A stretch of DNA of 64,000 nucleotides from Sphingobacterium sp. FBM7-1 (GTDB lineage Bacteria > Bacteroidota > Bacteroidia > Sphingobacteriales > Sphingobacteriaceae), in assembly GCF_020687765.1 (NCBI RefSeq), contig NZ_JAJEWJ010000005.1:124001-188000 (forward strand), given 5' to 3'. This document shows, piece by piece, positions 54,082 through 63,902 of this stretch (position 1 is the stretch's first letter; each line of letters starts with the position of its first letter). Position numbers and translations under genes: made by a program. A model generated the notes under the pieces. That model saw nothing but the letters and a program-made list of their open reading frames with translations, did not search any database and was not told the DNA's origin.

Positions 54082-54660
54082 ATGAAAAGACTACTTATTG
54101 CAATCGTTGGTTTGTTTACGGCACTGTCGTTTAGCTCTTGTGGTTACAACACCATGGTTTCTAAAGATGAAAATGTAAAAGGTAAATGGGCACAGGTAGA
54201 GAATGCCTATCAACGTCGTGCGGATTTGATTCCAAATCTAGTTGCCACCGTAAAAGGCGCTGCTGAACACGAGGAAGGTACATTGACTGCGGTTGTAGAA
54301 GCCCGGGCGAAGGCTACATCGGTGACCGTCGATCCGTCCAATCTATCCGAAGAAGCTATTGCAAACTATCAACAGACACAGGACGCGCTATCGCAGTCTA
54401 TCGGCAGATTGCTCGTCAGTGTGGAAGCCTATCCGGATTTGAAAGCCAACTCGAATTTTCAAGAGTTGCAGGTTCAACTAGAAGGAACGGAAAACCGAAT
54501 TTCCACAGAACGCCGCGCGTATAACGAAGCCGTGCAGGATTATAATACCACGGTCAGAAGCTTCCCGAATAACATTATGGCAGGTATCTTCGGTTTCAAA
54601 GCAAAAGGTACGTTTCAAGCAGCTGAAGGATCCGATAAGGCACCTACCGTTGCATTTTAG
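54082..54660 (+). CDS. lemA: LemA family lipoprotein
   Basis: A 192-residue membrane-anchored helical protein. The start at 54082 (MKRLLIAIVGLFTALSFSSC) gives a lipobox; a TTG six codons upstream is less likely. VKGKWAQVENAYQRRADLIP with NLVATVKG is the LemA signature, and helices run through VEAYPDLKANSNFQELQ, LEGTENRISTERRAYNEAV and YNTTVRSFPNNIMAGIFGF. LemA proteins are of unknown biochemical function but are commonly encoded with TPM-domain proteins, as here. Confidence 0.93.
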   Translation: MKRLLIAIVGLFTALSFSSCGYNTMVSKDENVKGKWAQVENAYQRRADLIPNLVATVKGAAEHEEGTLTAVVEARAKATSVTVDPSNLSEEAIANYQQTQDALSQSIGRLLVSVEAYPDLKANSNFQELQVQLEGTENRISTERRAYNEAVQDYNTTVRSFPNNIMAGIFGFKAKGTFQAAEGSDKAPTVAF

Positions 54661-54668
54661 TAAATAAT

Positions 54669-55133
54669 ATGGAGCTATTTTCAACGGAAGAGCAAGATCG
54701 TATTGTTCAGGCAATCAGTGTAGCGGAGGCCAAGACCTCTGGAGAAATTCGCTTAGTTATCGATAAGAAACTGAAAGCCGCTTCCGCGATCGATGCTGCC
54801 GTAACGTATTTCCAGAAACTGGAAATGCAAAAAACGGCTCAAGCCAACGGGGTGCTTATCTATATGGCGCTCGACGACCACGAATTTGCGATCATTGGCG
54901 ACCGGGGCATCAATACCAAAGTAGTTGCTAATTTTTGGGATGACACCAAGGAACTGATGGTTTCATTTTTCCGTCAGGGTGATTTGGTGCAGGGACTGAT
55001 TGCAGGGATACACGATATAGGCGAACAGTTACAGGCCTATTTTCCACGTAGCGAAGATGATGTGAATGAACTTCCGGATGATATCTATTTTGGAAACCTG
55101 CATGAGCAACCCATTAAAAAGAGGCATGAATAG
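54669..55133 (+). CDS. TPM domain protein (soluble)
   Basis: A 154-residue TPM (TLP18.3/Psb32/MOLO-1) domain without signal peptide. It begins FSTEEQDRIVQAISVAEAKT, then SGEIRLVIDKK, NGVLIYMALDDHEFAIIGDRG and a helical end. It lies 8 bp after lemA and precedes a second, exported TPM protein, forming the usual three-gene unit. Function is unknown; membrane-associated quality control has been suggested for relatives. Confidence 0.85.
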   Translation: MELFSTEEQDRIVQAISVAEAKTSGEIRLVIDKKLKAASAIDAAVTYFQKLEMQKTAQANGVLIYMALDDHEFAIIGDRGINTKVVANFWDDTKELMVSFFRQGDLVQGLIAGIHDIGEQLQAYFPRSEDDVNELPDDIYFGNLHEQPIKKRHE

Positions 55134-55200
55134 AAGTAGCTTTTGCAAGCTTCATTGCCTTGTGCAAGCAAGTTGTTCTAATGAAAAAATTAAAAATCCA

Positions 55201-56022
55201 ATGCGACTATTTACGATATTTAAACCAAGGGTTAAAGAAGCGGTTGTGCTGTTTTTTGTGTTGTGGGGGTCGATTCTTTCGCTTGGTGCACAAAATCTAC
55301 CAGCCGCACCCGATCACTTAGTCACCGACTATACAGGTACCTTGACCGCTGGAGAAATACAAGCGCTGGAACGCAAACTGCTCGCATTCGAAGACACCAC
55401 TTCCAACCAGATCGCCGTCGTATTAGTCTCGTCAACCGAAGGCTATGACGTAGCTGACTATGCCGTACGGCTGGCACAAAAGTGGGGTGTGGGTGGAAAA
55501 AAATACAACAATGGTGTTTTGTTGCTAGCCGCGCTGGAAGATCGTACCGTCACCATTCAAACCGGCTATGGTATGGAAGGAGCCTTACCGGATATTATAG
55601 CCCATCGGATTATCCAGCAGGAAATACGACCTTATTTTGGTCGGCAAGATTATTACCAGGGCCTGGATGCGGCAACCAATGCCATTATCGCTTATACCCA
55701 AGGAGAATATAAAGCGGATCCGCGCGAGCGCGGAGAAGGCGGGGGCGGCATTCCGGTTATTTTGATCGTTATTATCGCCGTTATCGTTATCTCCGTGATT
55801 TCCAAAGGCGGAGGAGGAGGCCGTGGCGGCCGCGGTGGTCGGGTGATGACCGGGAAGGGCGCTTCAGATATTTTCTGGTGGACCTTGCTAAGCGGAATGG
55901 GAAGACACGGCGGCGGAGGCGGCGGTTTCGGAGGAGGAAGCGGCGGCTTTGGCGACGGTGGTGGATTTGGCGGGTTTGGCGGAGGCGGCTTCGGTGGAGG
56001 TGGTGCCAGTGGCCGCTGGTAA
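55201..56022 (+). CDS. TPM domain protein with Gly-rich tail (YgcG-like)
   Basis: A 273-residue exported TPM protein: signal segment AVVLFFVLWGSILSLGAQ, TPM domain from about residues 38-170 (VTDYTGTLTAGEIQALERKL, NQIAVVLVSSTEGYDVADYA, NGVLLLAALEDRTVTIQTGY), one membrane helix (IPVILIVIIAVIVISVISK) and a tail of Gly with Phe and Ser. The start at 55201 (MRLFTIF) is preferred because upstream residues precede the signal peptide. This is the third gene of the lemA unit. Confidence 0.88.
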   Translation: MRLFTIFKPRVKEAVVLFFVLWGSILSLGAQNLPAAPDHLVTDYTGTLTAGEIQALERKLLAFEDTTSNQIAVVLVSSTEGYDVADYAVRLAQKWGVGGKKYNNGVLLLAALEDRTVTIQTGYGMEGALPDIIAHRIIQQEIRPYFGRQDYYQGLDAATNAIIAYTQGEYKADPRERGEGGGGIPVILIVIIAVIVISVISKGGGGGRGGRGGRVMTGKGASDIFWWTLLSGMGRHGGGGGGFGGGSGGFGDGGGFGGFGGGGFGGGGASGRW

Positions 56023-56128
56023 TTGTTCCGTTGCTGTAACAAACCACCCGAGATATACGTTAGTTATAATGGAGAAGGAGGATAACACCCATTGTGTTTT
56101 CCTATCCCAAAGAGATTTATAGAAGAAA

Positions 56129-57280
56129 ATGAGTATGAGAAAAGGAATATTAACAATTTTAGGGGCAATTCCAGCGATGTTATTTGCCCAGGAAGACTTT
56201 ACGTTAAACGGGAAAATAAATAGTATTCCGGACGGCGCAAAAGTATTTTTTCAATATCAGGACAACGGACGGATGTTGATCGATTCCACCTCGGTAACAG
56301 GTGGGACGTTTAAATACCAAGGAACGGTAGCACAGCCGGCGCAGGCCGTGTTGATACTGGCCGAAAACGGAGAAACCCTCTCGGATCTTCAAGCCATAGC
56401 TACTAGCGGACAACAGGTGGAGACGAACGCCCTTTACTTTTCGAAAGGGGTTATCCATTTAGAAGGAGAAAGTTTTAGCGGCGCTACGGCACGCGGAAAT
56501 GCAATCAACGACGATTACGCTAAATACCATAACCAGCTGTCTGTGATAAACGAAGGTTTCGAGGCTTTGAACGAAACATATCACGCTGCTCCGGAAGAAA
56601 AGCAACAAGATGAAGCCTTTATGGGCGGGTTGCAGGAGCAGGCAGATGCACTTTTCAAAAAGCAGAAAGATATCAGTTTGGCTTTCATTCAGGATAATCC
56701 CGACAGTTATGTTTCCCTAGTTATTGTGAACGAAGAGCTAAATCCGGAAAATGTTACTGCCTTGAAGCCCGCGTTTGAGAGCTTATCCAGCAGTTTGAAA
56801 GCTACCGATTTAGGCAAAGACCTGAGCGAGAAAATAACCAATCTGGAAAAACTCGCCATCGGAACCTTAGCGCCGGATTTCATCTTGCCGGACACCGCCG
56901 GGAATGATTTGGCACTTTCTTCCTTAAGAGGTAAATATGTGTTGGTGGATTTCTGGGCAAGCTGGTGCGGACCCTGCCGTCGGGAGAACCCAACAGTCGT
57001 GGCCGCATACGAGAAATTTAAAGACAAAAACTTCACGGTTTTAGGGGTATCCCTAGATCGTCCCGGGAAAAAAGAGGATTGGATGAGAGCAATCGAGGTT
57101 GACGGGCTGGAACAGTGGCCGCAGGTATCGGATCTGCAAGGCTGGAATTCCCCTGTTGTTGCATTGTATGCCATCCGTGGTATTCCACAAAACTACCTGT
57201 TGGATCCAGAGGGTCGGATTGTTGCATCTAACCTGCGCGGACCAGCGTTGGAAGAAAAATTAAGTGAAGTGTTGCAATAA
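56129..57280 (+). CDS. TlpA-like thiol-disulfide oxidoreductase with DUF4369 domain
   Basis: A 383-residue exported protein (leader GILTILGAIPAMLFAQ). Residues of about 22-130 are a DUF4369-type beta-domain (FTLNGKINSIPDGAKVFFQY), a helical middle follows, and the C-terminal AhpC/TlpA thioredoxin domain carries WASWCGPCRREN at about residue 280, plus IPQNYLLDPEGRIV with the cis-Pro. It reduces periplasmic disulfides, perhaps in cytochrome maturation. It is transcribed after the TPM genes but with a 106-bp gap. Confidence 0.88.
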   Translation: MSMRKGILTILGAIPAMLFAQEDFTLNGKINSIPDGAKVFFQYQDNGRMLIDSTSVTGGTFKYQGTVAQPAQAVLILAENGETLSDLQAIATSGQQVETNALYFSKGVIHLEGESFSGATARGNAINDDYAKYHNQLSVINEGFEALNETYHAAPEEKQQDEAFMGGLQEQADALFKKQKDISLAFIQDNPDSYVSLVIVNEELNPENVTALKPAFESLSSSLKATDLGKDLSEKITNLEKLAIGTLAPDFILPDTAGNDLALSSLRGKYVLVDFWASWCGPCRRENPTVVAAYEKFKDKNFTVLGVSLDRPGKKEDWMRAIEVDGLEQWPQVSDLQGWNSPVVALYAIRGIPQNYLLDPEGRIVASNLRGPALEEKLSEVLQ

Positions 57281-57305
57281 TAGCGACTTGCAATATGTAG
57301 AATAG

Positions 57306-57334
57306 ACGAGGAGCGAATTATTTTCGCCCCTCGT
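57306..57334. terminator. Terminator between convergent tlpA-like and pgi genes
   Basis: ACGAGGAGCGAA pairs with TTCGCCCCTCGT with one mismatch, around loop TTATT, followed by a T-rich tract. It could serve both strands. Confidence 0.65.
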
Positions 57335-57348
57335 TGTTGTTTTATGAG

Positions 57349-59013
<1,665 letters not shown>

Positions 59014-59022
59014 TTAAGAGAT

Positions 59023-59030
59023 CAAATATA
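59023..59030 (-). promoter_or_regulatory. pgi promoter -7 box
   Basis: On the minus strand TATATTTG, full match to TAnnTTTG, 27 bp before the ATG at 58995. Confidence 0.5.
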
Positions 59031-59040
59031 GCTTTTTCTT

Positions 59041-59247
59041 GTGCAACTTTTTTTAGAAAAAAGTTGCGCAAACCGAACGAAATGAGTTCATGAACACTAA
59101 ATACAATTGTATTGTCCCACTCTTGACCTCTTATGCCACATATAAAATTTTGAATATGTAGGAATATTATAATTGCATTACCCCTCTATTCAAAATTTTA
59201 AAGTGGCGAGATTTTTTGCATACTTTTTTTGCGGGAAAAAAAGTATG
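59041..59247. repeat. Divergent intergenic repeat element C
   Basis: This lies between pgi and prfB. The left hairpin is GCAACTTTTTT/AAAAAAGTTGC (59043-59067). AACCGAACGAAATGAGTTCA at 59071 follows, parallel to the block in element A. A perfect 14-bp stem (59143-59156 with 59187-59200) encloses a loop with ATGTAGGAA and GCATTACCCCTC. GGCGAG is at 59205, and the right hairpin is a perfect CATACTTTTTTT/AAAAAAAGTATG (59219-59230, 59236-59247) with loop GCGGG. Order and boundaries match element A. Confidence 0.6.
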
Positions 59248-59294
59248 AGCCGTGCCGCGGCTAGAGCGGCATAAGAATATAGAAATAATTTTTT

Positions 59295-59302
59295 TACTTT
59301 TG
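59295..59302 (+). promoter_or_regulatory. prfB promoter -7 box
   Basis: TACTTTTG matches TAnnTTTG and ends 3 bp before the ATG at 59306, implying a leaderless or nearly leaderless transcript. Confidence 0.45.
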
Positions 59303-59305
59303 AAC

Positions 59306-60383
59306 ATGACCAAAGAACAAATACAAGATTTAAGGGATAGAGTAGAGTCCCTGAGGAGGCATCTTTGACATCGATGCGAAGAAATCCGAAATAGCAACGA
59401 AAACAGCCATCAGCTTGCAGCCCGACTTTTGGGACGATACGAAAGCGGCTGAAAAGGTGATGCAGGAAATCAAGAACATCAAGCTCTGGACGGAGCATTT
59501 CGATGAAGTATCCGCCGCGGTGGATGATGTCGGGGTGATGTACGAATTCTTCCAGTCTGGCGATGCGAGTGAACAAGATGTAAACGATCAATATGCACTC
59601 ACTCTCGAGCAGGTCGAGGAACTCGAATTCAAGAACATGCTCAGTTCCGAGGAAGATCAGTTAGATGCCATTTTACAGATAACCGCAGGTGCCGGCGGTA
59701 CCGAATCCTGCGACTGGGCTTCCATGTTGATGCGTATGTATATCATGTGGGGCGAGAAGCACGGCTGTAAAGTCGTGGAGCAAGATCACCAAGAAGGCGA
59801 TGTGGCCGGCATTAAAACCGTTACCCTGCAGTTTTCGGGCAATTTTGCCTACGGTTACCTGAAAGGAGAAAATGGCGTGCACCGCTTAGTACGAATTTCG
59901 CCTTTCGATTCTAATGCCAAACGACATACCTCCTTTGCCTCCGTATACGTTTATCCGTTGGTAGACGATAATATTGAGATCGAGGTGAAGGATGCCGAGG
60001 TGGAGTGGGATACCTTCCGTTCGGGAGGTGCCGGCGGGCAGAACGTGAACAAAGTTGAAACGGCCGTCCGCTTACACCATAAGCCGACTGGTATCATTAT
60101 CAAGAACCAAGAATCCCGCTCGCAGCTCCAGAACAAAGAAAATGCGATGCGTTTGTTAAAATCCCAGCTTTATGAAATCGAGATGCGCAAGCGGCAGGAA
60201 GCTACCGCAGCGATTGAGGGCTCTAAGAAGAAGATAGAATGGGGATCACAGATTCGTAACTACGTACTGCATCCGTATAAATTGATTAAAGATCTCCGCA
60301 CCAACGTGGAAACATCCAATACCCAAGCGGTATTAGATGGTGATCTTGATGAATTTTTGAAGGCTTATTTGATGGAGTTCTAA
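59306..60383 (+). CDS. prfB: Peptide chain release factor 2 (programmed +1 frameshift)
   Basis: RF2, about 358 residues, releases peptides at UGA and UAA. The first 20 codons end at an in-frame TGA (59366-59368). The stop is preceded by AGGAGG (59354-59359) and set in CTTTGAC, the standard RF2 frameshift site, so ribosomes shift +1 and continue from GAC at 59367. Downstream, the GGQ motif appears as [20 protein letters not shown], and [18 protein letters not shown] is typical. TGA recognition by RF2 itself sets the shift rate, an autoregulatory loop. Not a pseudogene. Confidence 0.95.
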
Positions 60384-60413
60384 AAAAAAGAGCTGCACAC
60401 GCAGCTCTTTTTT
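60384..60413. terminator. Bidirectional terminator between prfB and dcd
   Basis: A perfect 13-bp stem AAAAAAGAGCTGC/GCAGCTCTTTTTT with loop ACAC, immediately after the prfB stop and overlapping the convergent dcd stop. Confidence 0.9.
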
Positions 60414-60948
60414 AAAATGCATTTTTCCACATCATACTCTCTACGGGGCGGATGGTTTTGTTATTGTATTTCGCATTACCTTTGGTGTTATAAAAGGTTT
60501 CGATCTCTCCATCTACCGCAAAATAAATGAGCTGCCCCACAGGCATGCCCGCGTATACACGGACGGGTTGCGCGACCGAGATCTCCAGCGTCCAGGTATT
60601 GCAAAAACCAACATCTCCCTTACCCGCCGTAGCGTGGATGTCTATTCCCAATCGGCCCGTACTTGATTTTCCCTCTAAAAACGGAACATGCCCGTGTGTT
60701 TCGGTGTATTCAAGCGTAACGCCGAGGTACAGCTTGCCCGGTTGTAAAACAAAACCTTCTTCCGATATCTCGAAATGTTCGATTTCGTTATGCTTTTTCG
60801 CGTCGAGCACGGCATCTTTATAGGTGGCTAGATATTTGCCCAAATGCACATCGTAGGAGTTTGTCCCTAAACACTTTCGGTCGAAAGGCTCGATCACAAT
60901 GCTTCCCTTATCTATTTCCTCTAAAATTCTTTTATCTGATAATATCAT
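60412..60948 (-). CDS. dcd: dCTP deaminase
   Basis: A 178-residue trimeric enzyme deaminating dCTP to dUTP for dTMP synthesis. GTNSYDVHLG, LEGKSSTGRLGIDIHATAG with the catalytic region, and GFCNTWTLEISVAQPVRVYAGMPVGQL-like (split GFCNTWTLEIS and VYAGMPVGQLIYF) are typical. It begins 13 bp after the stop of the 2OG oxygenase gene upstream, so the two may be cotranscribed. Confidence 0.95.
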   Translation of the reverse strand: MILSDKRILEEIDKGSIVIEPFDRKCLGTNSYDVHLGKYLATYKDAVLDAKKHNEIEHFEISEEGFVLQPGKLYLGVTLEYTETHGHVPFLEGKSSTGRLGIDIHATAGKGDVGFCNTWTLEISVAQPVRVYAGMPVGQLIYFAVDGEIETFYNTKGNAKYNNKTIRPVESMMWKNAF

Positions 60949-60961
60949 GGTTTTTCTTCTA

Positions 60962-61924
60962 TTACATTTTCAATCCGATCTCGCGTAAGCGCTCGTCCAG
61001 ATATTGTCCGGCCGTATAATCCGGATAAGCCTTTGGATACGCCTCCGAAATACAGGAATCCAGACAGGCTAGACTCATGGAAGCTTTGGGGTGCAGGAAA
61101 AAAGGGACGGAATAGCGCGAGGTCTTCATCAATTCCTGGGGCGGGTTCACCACGCGGTGGGTCGTGGATTTGAGTTTGTTATTCGTTAAGCGCTGCAGCA
61201 TATCGCCGACATTGACCACGATATCCTCTCCCTTTGCTCTGATAGGAAACCATTCCCCGTCTTTCGTCCATACCTCCAGGCCGTCGGCACTGGCGCCGAT
61301 GAGCAAGGTGATCAGATTGATGTCTTCATGAGCCCCTGCGCGAACCGCATCTGCTGGCAGCACTTCCGGGTTTTCGATCGGGAAATAGTGTATTGCCCGC
61401 AAAATCGAGTTACCATTGACGACGTATTGCTCAAAATAATCTTCCTCCAGCGTTAAATACGTCGCGATCGCTTTTAGCAGCTCGCGTCCGGCTTGTTCGA
61501 GTTTTTTATAGATTTCTCCCGTTACCTCGTTGAACCTCGGTAGCTCCTCCACCACAATGTTATCCGGGAAATCGCGCTTGTCGTAATCCGCTCCCACGAT
61601 GGTTTGACCACGTTGCCAGAATTCTTTTAAATCCGGCGTATGTGCATCCTTTGCTTTTTCTTTTCCTTTAGCGGTATAGCCTCGTTGTCCGGCCAATTCT
61701 GGAAACTCGTACTTCCGTTTAGCCGCTTCGGGTAGCTCAAAAAAAGCTTTGACAACAGCATAGAGTTCGTCGATCAGTTCTTCGCTCAGCCCATGGTTGG
61801 CAACGGTCACAAAACCCGTTTCATTAAAGGCCCGTCCTATGTCTTGTACAAATTGTGCCCGCTGGGCTGCGCTGCCCTGTGTATACTGCAGCAAATCCAG
61901 TCGGGGGATGTTTACTAATGCCAT
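60962..61924 (-). CDS. Isopenicillin N synthase-like 2-oxoglutarate/Fe(II) dioxygenase
   Basis: A 320-residue non-heme iron oxygenase. The N-terminal DIOX_N part (IPRLDLLQYTQGSAAQRAQF, FVTVANHGLSEELIDELY) is followed by the jelly-roll core with the iron triad: His and Asp in GAHEDINLITLLIG and His in STTHRVVNPP, with an Arg nearby for 2-oxoglutarate. Such proteins hydroxylate or desaturate small molecules; the substrate is not predictable. A near-consensus -7 box (TATCTTTA on the minus strand) lies about 15 bp before the start. Confidence 0.9.
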   Translation of the reverse strand: MALVNIPRLDLLQYTQGSAAQRAQFVQDIGRAFNETGFVTVANHGLSEELIDELYAVVKAFFELPEAAKRKYEFPELAGQRGYTAKGKEKAKDAHTPDLKEFWQRGQTIVGADYDKRDFPDNIVVEELPRFNEVTGEIYKKLEQAGRELLKAIATYLTLEEDYFEQYVVNGNSILRAIHYFPIENPEVLPADAVRAGAHEDINLITLLIGASADGLEVWTKDGEWFPIRAKGEDIVVNVGDMLQRLTNNKLKSTTHRVVNPPQELMKTSRYSVPFFLHPKASMSLACLDSCISEAYPKAYPDYTAGQYLDERLREIGLKM

Positions 61925-61978
61925 CGTTTTTTGGGGTAAAGATAAGAAAATTATGCTTGCTTAATAGTGGTGGGGCTT

Positions 61979-62623
61979 TTAGATCAACTCCTTATCGAAT
62001 TCCTCCACCGCGTTAAAAAAATCCGCTATCAGCTCATTCAAGTCTGAATAGTTATCGATGAGGGAATCCATTTCCGTATAATATTTCCCTTCCTGTTTTT
62101 TCACCAAGCTCCGTACCCCTCGGAAGTCGTCCAGATCCGTGTCAAAGAAGCCCATATCTACCGAGCAGTCGGTATAATTTTCGAAAATCTTGTTGAAAGC
62201 CGGATGCGCGATCTCCTCCAACCATTTGTCTTGTGCAAAGGTATACTCGTCATAAGCGTAATACGCCTCGGTTAGTTTGACCAGTTGGGGTACAAAGCGA
62301 TCCATAAAAGTATGGAGCTCCGCCAGTATGCGTTTCAGTTGCACCCGAAGCGTAGGTTTATAGGGATTGGTATCGTAGGCTTTTTGTAAATGGTTAAATT
62401 TTGCCTTAGCATTCTCGAACAGGGCTTCCAGCTCTTCGACTTCAATCTGGAAACCCGTTATCTGAAGACGGGCGCCGTTTATGCGCTGTTTCATTTCCCA
62501 GGTGCGGTCGTGCATCTCCTGAAAATACTGTAGCGCAAGTGTTTCGAAGTCCGTGGCGGGTTTCGTGCGGTCGTACCGGAGCGTGATGGTACGTAAAGGA
62601 TGAGATTGTGTTGTTATTTCCAT
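61979..62623 (-). CDS. Hypothetical coiled-coil protein
   Basis: A 214-residue cytoplasmic protein that I do not recognise. It is almost entirely helical and charged (YFQEMHDRTWEMKQRINGAR, IEVEELEALFENAKAKFNHL, LKRILAELHTFMDRFVPQL), with probable coiled coils over residues 30-115, and an acidic C-terminus (LIADFFNAVEEFDKELI). No signal peptide or membrane segment. It is followed by the 2OG oxygenase gene on the same strand after 54 bp. Confidence 0.55.
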   Translation of the reverse strand: MEITTQSHPLRTITLRYDRTKPATDFETLALQYFQEMHDRTWEMKQRINGARLQITGFQIEVEELEALFENAKAKFNHLQKAYDTNPYKPTLRVQLKRILAELHTFMDRFVPQLVKLTEAYYAYDEYTFAQDKWLEEIAHPAFNKIFENYTDCSVDMGFFDTDLDDFRGVRSLVKKQEGKYYTEMDSLIDNYSDLNELIADFFNAVEEFDKELI

Positions 62624-62693
62624 GTTTATAAGCTCTTGTAAAGATAAAAATTAAAGTAGAGACGCCAGCATGGGCGTCTCTACTGGGAGGGCG

Positions 62694-63302
62694 CTAGACA
62701 ACCAGTGCCGCAATTACGTCGCTGTAATTCGGTTCGATGTCCCGGCCGATGTAGGATGCACGGAATTCATATTCCTGCAATTTATCCAGATCGCGCATCT
62801 CAATGGTCGATTTGCTATGCAGGATACTTGCCCAGGCATCCGTTCCCTTTTTACGGTACTCATACCGGTAGAGGCGTGCAGGTGTCCAAGGTTTTACCTG
62901 TATGCGCACAATACCCGAGCCCACCTGTATATGGGATACACGCAGGTTTTCTGCTTTAGGGGTACGGTCATAGCGTGCAGTGTTGCTTTCCGAGGGTCGG
63001 AATCCTGCGGCTACAATAATAGCAGGGTCGCCTAGGGCTATGGCATCTACGTAGTGGGAAAGCCGGTAAATAACCTCCTGTAGTTCCTTGCCCGCTTGTC
63101 CTTTGAGGATGACGGCGCGCTGATCGCGGAAAGAAGCTTCCACAAATGCTTTGCGATACTTCCTTAAGCTGGTTTCGAATGCTTCTAAGCTTGGAACGGG
63201 ATCAACAAATATATCCTCATTCTCGATCAATTTTTGAAAGATTTGGTCTGCATAACGCAATAATTCCGTTGCGTTTTTACATCTAAAATTTGGTTTTGAC
63301 AT
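62694..63302 (-). CDS. Hypothetical protein with fibronectin type III-like C-terminus
   Basis: A 202-residue protein. The start at 63302 (MSKPNFRCKNATELLRYADQ) is chosen over a much longer reading that covers an A/T-rich spacer. The first 110 residues are helical (FETSLRKYRKAFVEASFRDQ, LQEVIYRLSHYVDAIALGD). The last 75 look like one fibronectin type III domain (RVSHIQVGSGIVRIQVKPW, YRYEYRKKG, YEFRASYIGRDIEP). Similar small proteins occur in Sphingobacteria without known function. It is separated from the coiled-coil gene by 70 bp. Confidence 0.6.
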   Translation of the reverse strand: MSKPNFRCKNATELLRYADQIFQKLIENEDIFVDPVPSLEAFETSLRKYRKAFVEASFRDQRAVILKGQAGKELQEVIYRLSHYVDAIALGDPAIIVAAGFRPSESNTARYDRTPKAENLRVSHIQVGSGIVRIQVKPWTPARLYRYEYRKKGTDAWASILHSKSTIEMRDLDKLQEYEFRASYIGRDIEPNYSDVIAALVV

Positions 63303-63558
63303 TTTGTAATGTTTTTTGATGTTTAAAAAATTATTAATTACTTCTGTTGTACGTACAGTACAAAGATGGGGTACAAAAACAGGCAAAAGGTGTAGATTCA
63401 GGCCAACTTTGGGTGGACCCCGAAAAACTTTTTGGCTTGTTTCTACACCTTTAGAGAGGAGTTTTTTAGACGATTTATCGCCCAAAAACGTGCTTTATTG
63501 TGTGTTTAATCGGGTTTTCTGATTAATGTCAGGGGGAAATGAGACACAGAAATTAATG
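63303..63558. other. Non-coding spacer with nested hairpin
   Basis: No gene is supported here. The palindrome TGTACGTACA lies at 63348-63357 beside a near-consensus -7 box on the minus strand (CATCTTTG). A long nested inverted repeat spans 63386-63452: AAAGGTGTAGA pairs with TCTACACCTTT, and inside it GCCAA pairs with TTGGC. It could be a structured 5' leader or operator for the gene at 63302. Confidence 0.4.
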
Positions 63559-63902
63559 AGCTGTTTTATCAAAACAACTAGCTGTTTTTGCAGAAGACTT
63601 AGTTCGTTGACAAAAAAGAGTAGGTGTTTTGTCCGGTGAGATAATTTGTCCGGAAAAGCAGCTCATTGTTGAGGAAGCAACGATAGGTAGTCATACGAAA
63701 TAACTATGTTGGAGGGTGGTGGAGGTAGTCATTTTTATAGAAAAGGAAGCTTTTCCAGCAAAAGCGGCAGTTTGTGGACAAAAACAACTGGGTAGTTCGT
63801 CAAAGGAATGAGCTGTTTCTTCTTGGAAGCTCATTTGCAAGCGGGCAACGATAGCTTATTTGCCAGGGTTGTTACTTCAGGAAGCGAAAGACTTATTTAT
63901 CT
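63559..63902. repeat. Degenerate tandem array, units in 17/21/25-bp steps
   Basis: At least 15 short units beginning AGYTnnTTT (for example AGCTGTTTTATC, AGCTGTTTTTGC, AGGTGTTTTGTC, AGCTCATTTGC, AGCTTATTTGCC) follow one another. Starts are near 63559, 63580, 63601, 63622, 63639, 63660, 63685, 63702, 63723, 63748, 63769, 63794, 63811, 63828, 63853 and 63874. Intervals are 17, 21 or 25 bp throughout. The spacers are purine-rich, and two long ones share GCAACGAT. No open reading frame or identical repeat is present. Confidence 0.5.

Noticed and set aside
55692..56042. Pro-rich minus-strand open frame opposite the TPM gene
   Set aside because: It is the antisense of the Gly-rich tail of the plus-strand TPM protein; long open frames there follow from codon composition.
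59306..60383. prfB as a frameshifted pseudogene
   Set aside because: The in-frame TGA sits in the standard RF2 frameshift site with an AGGAGG stimulator, and the rest of the protein is intact.
63559..63902. CRISPR array
   Set aside because: Units are far too short and degenerate, there are no identical repeats or unique spacers of constant length, and no cas gene is near.
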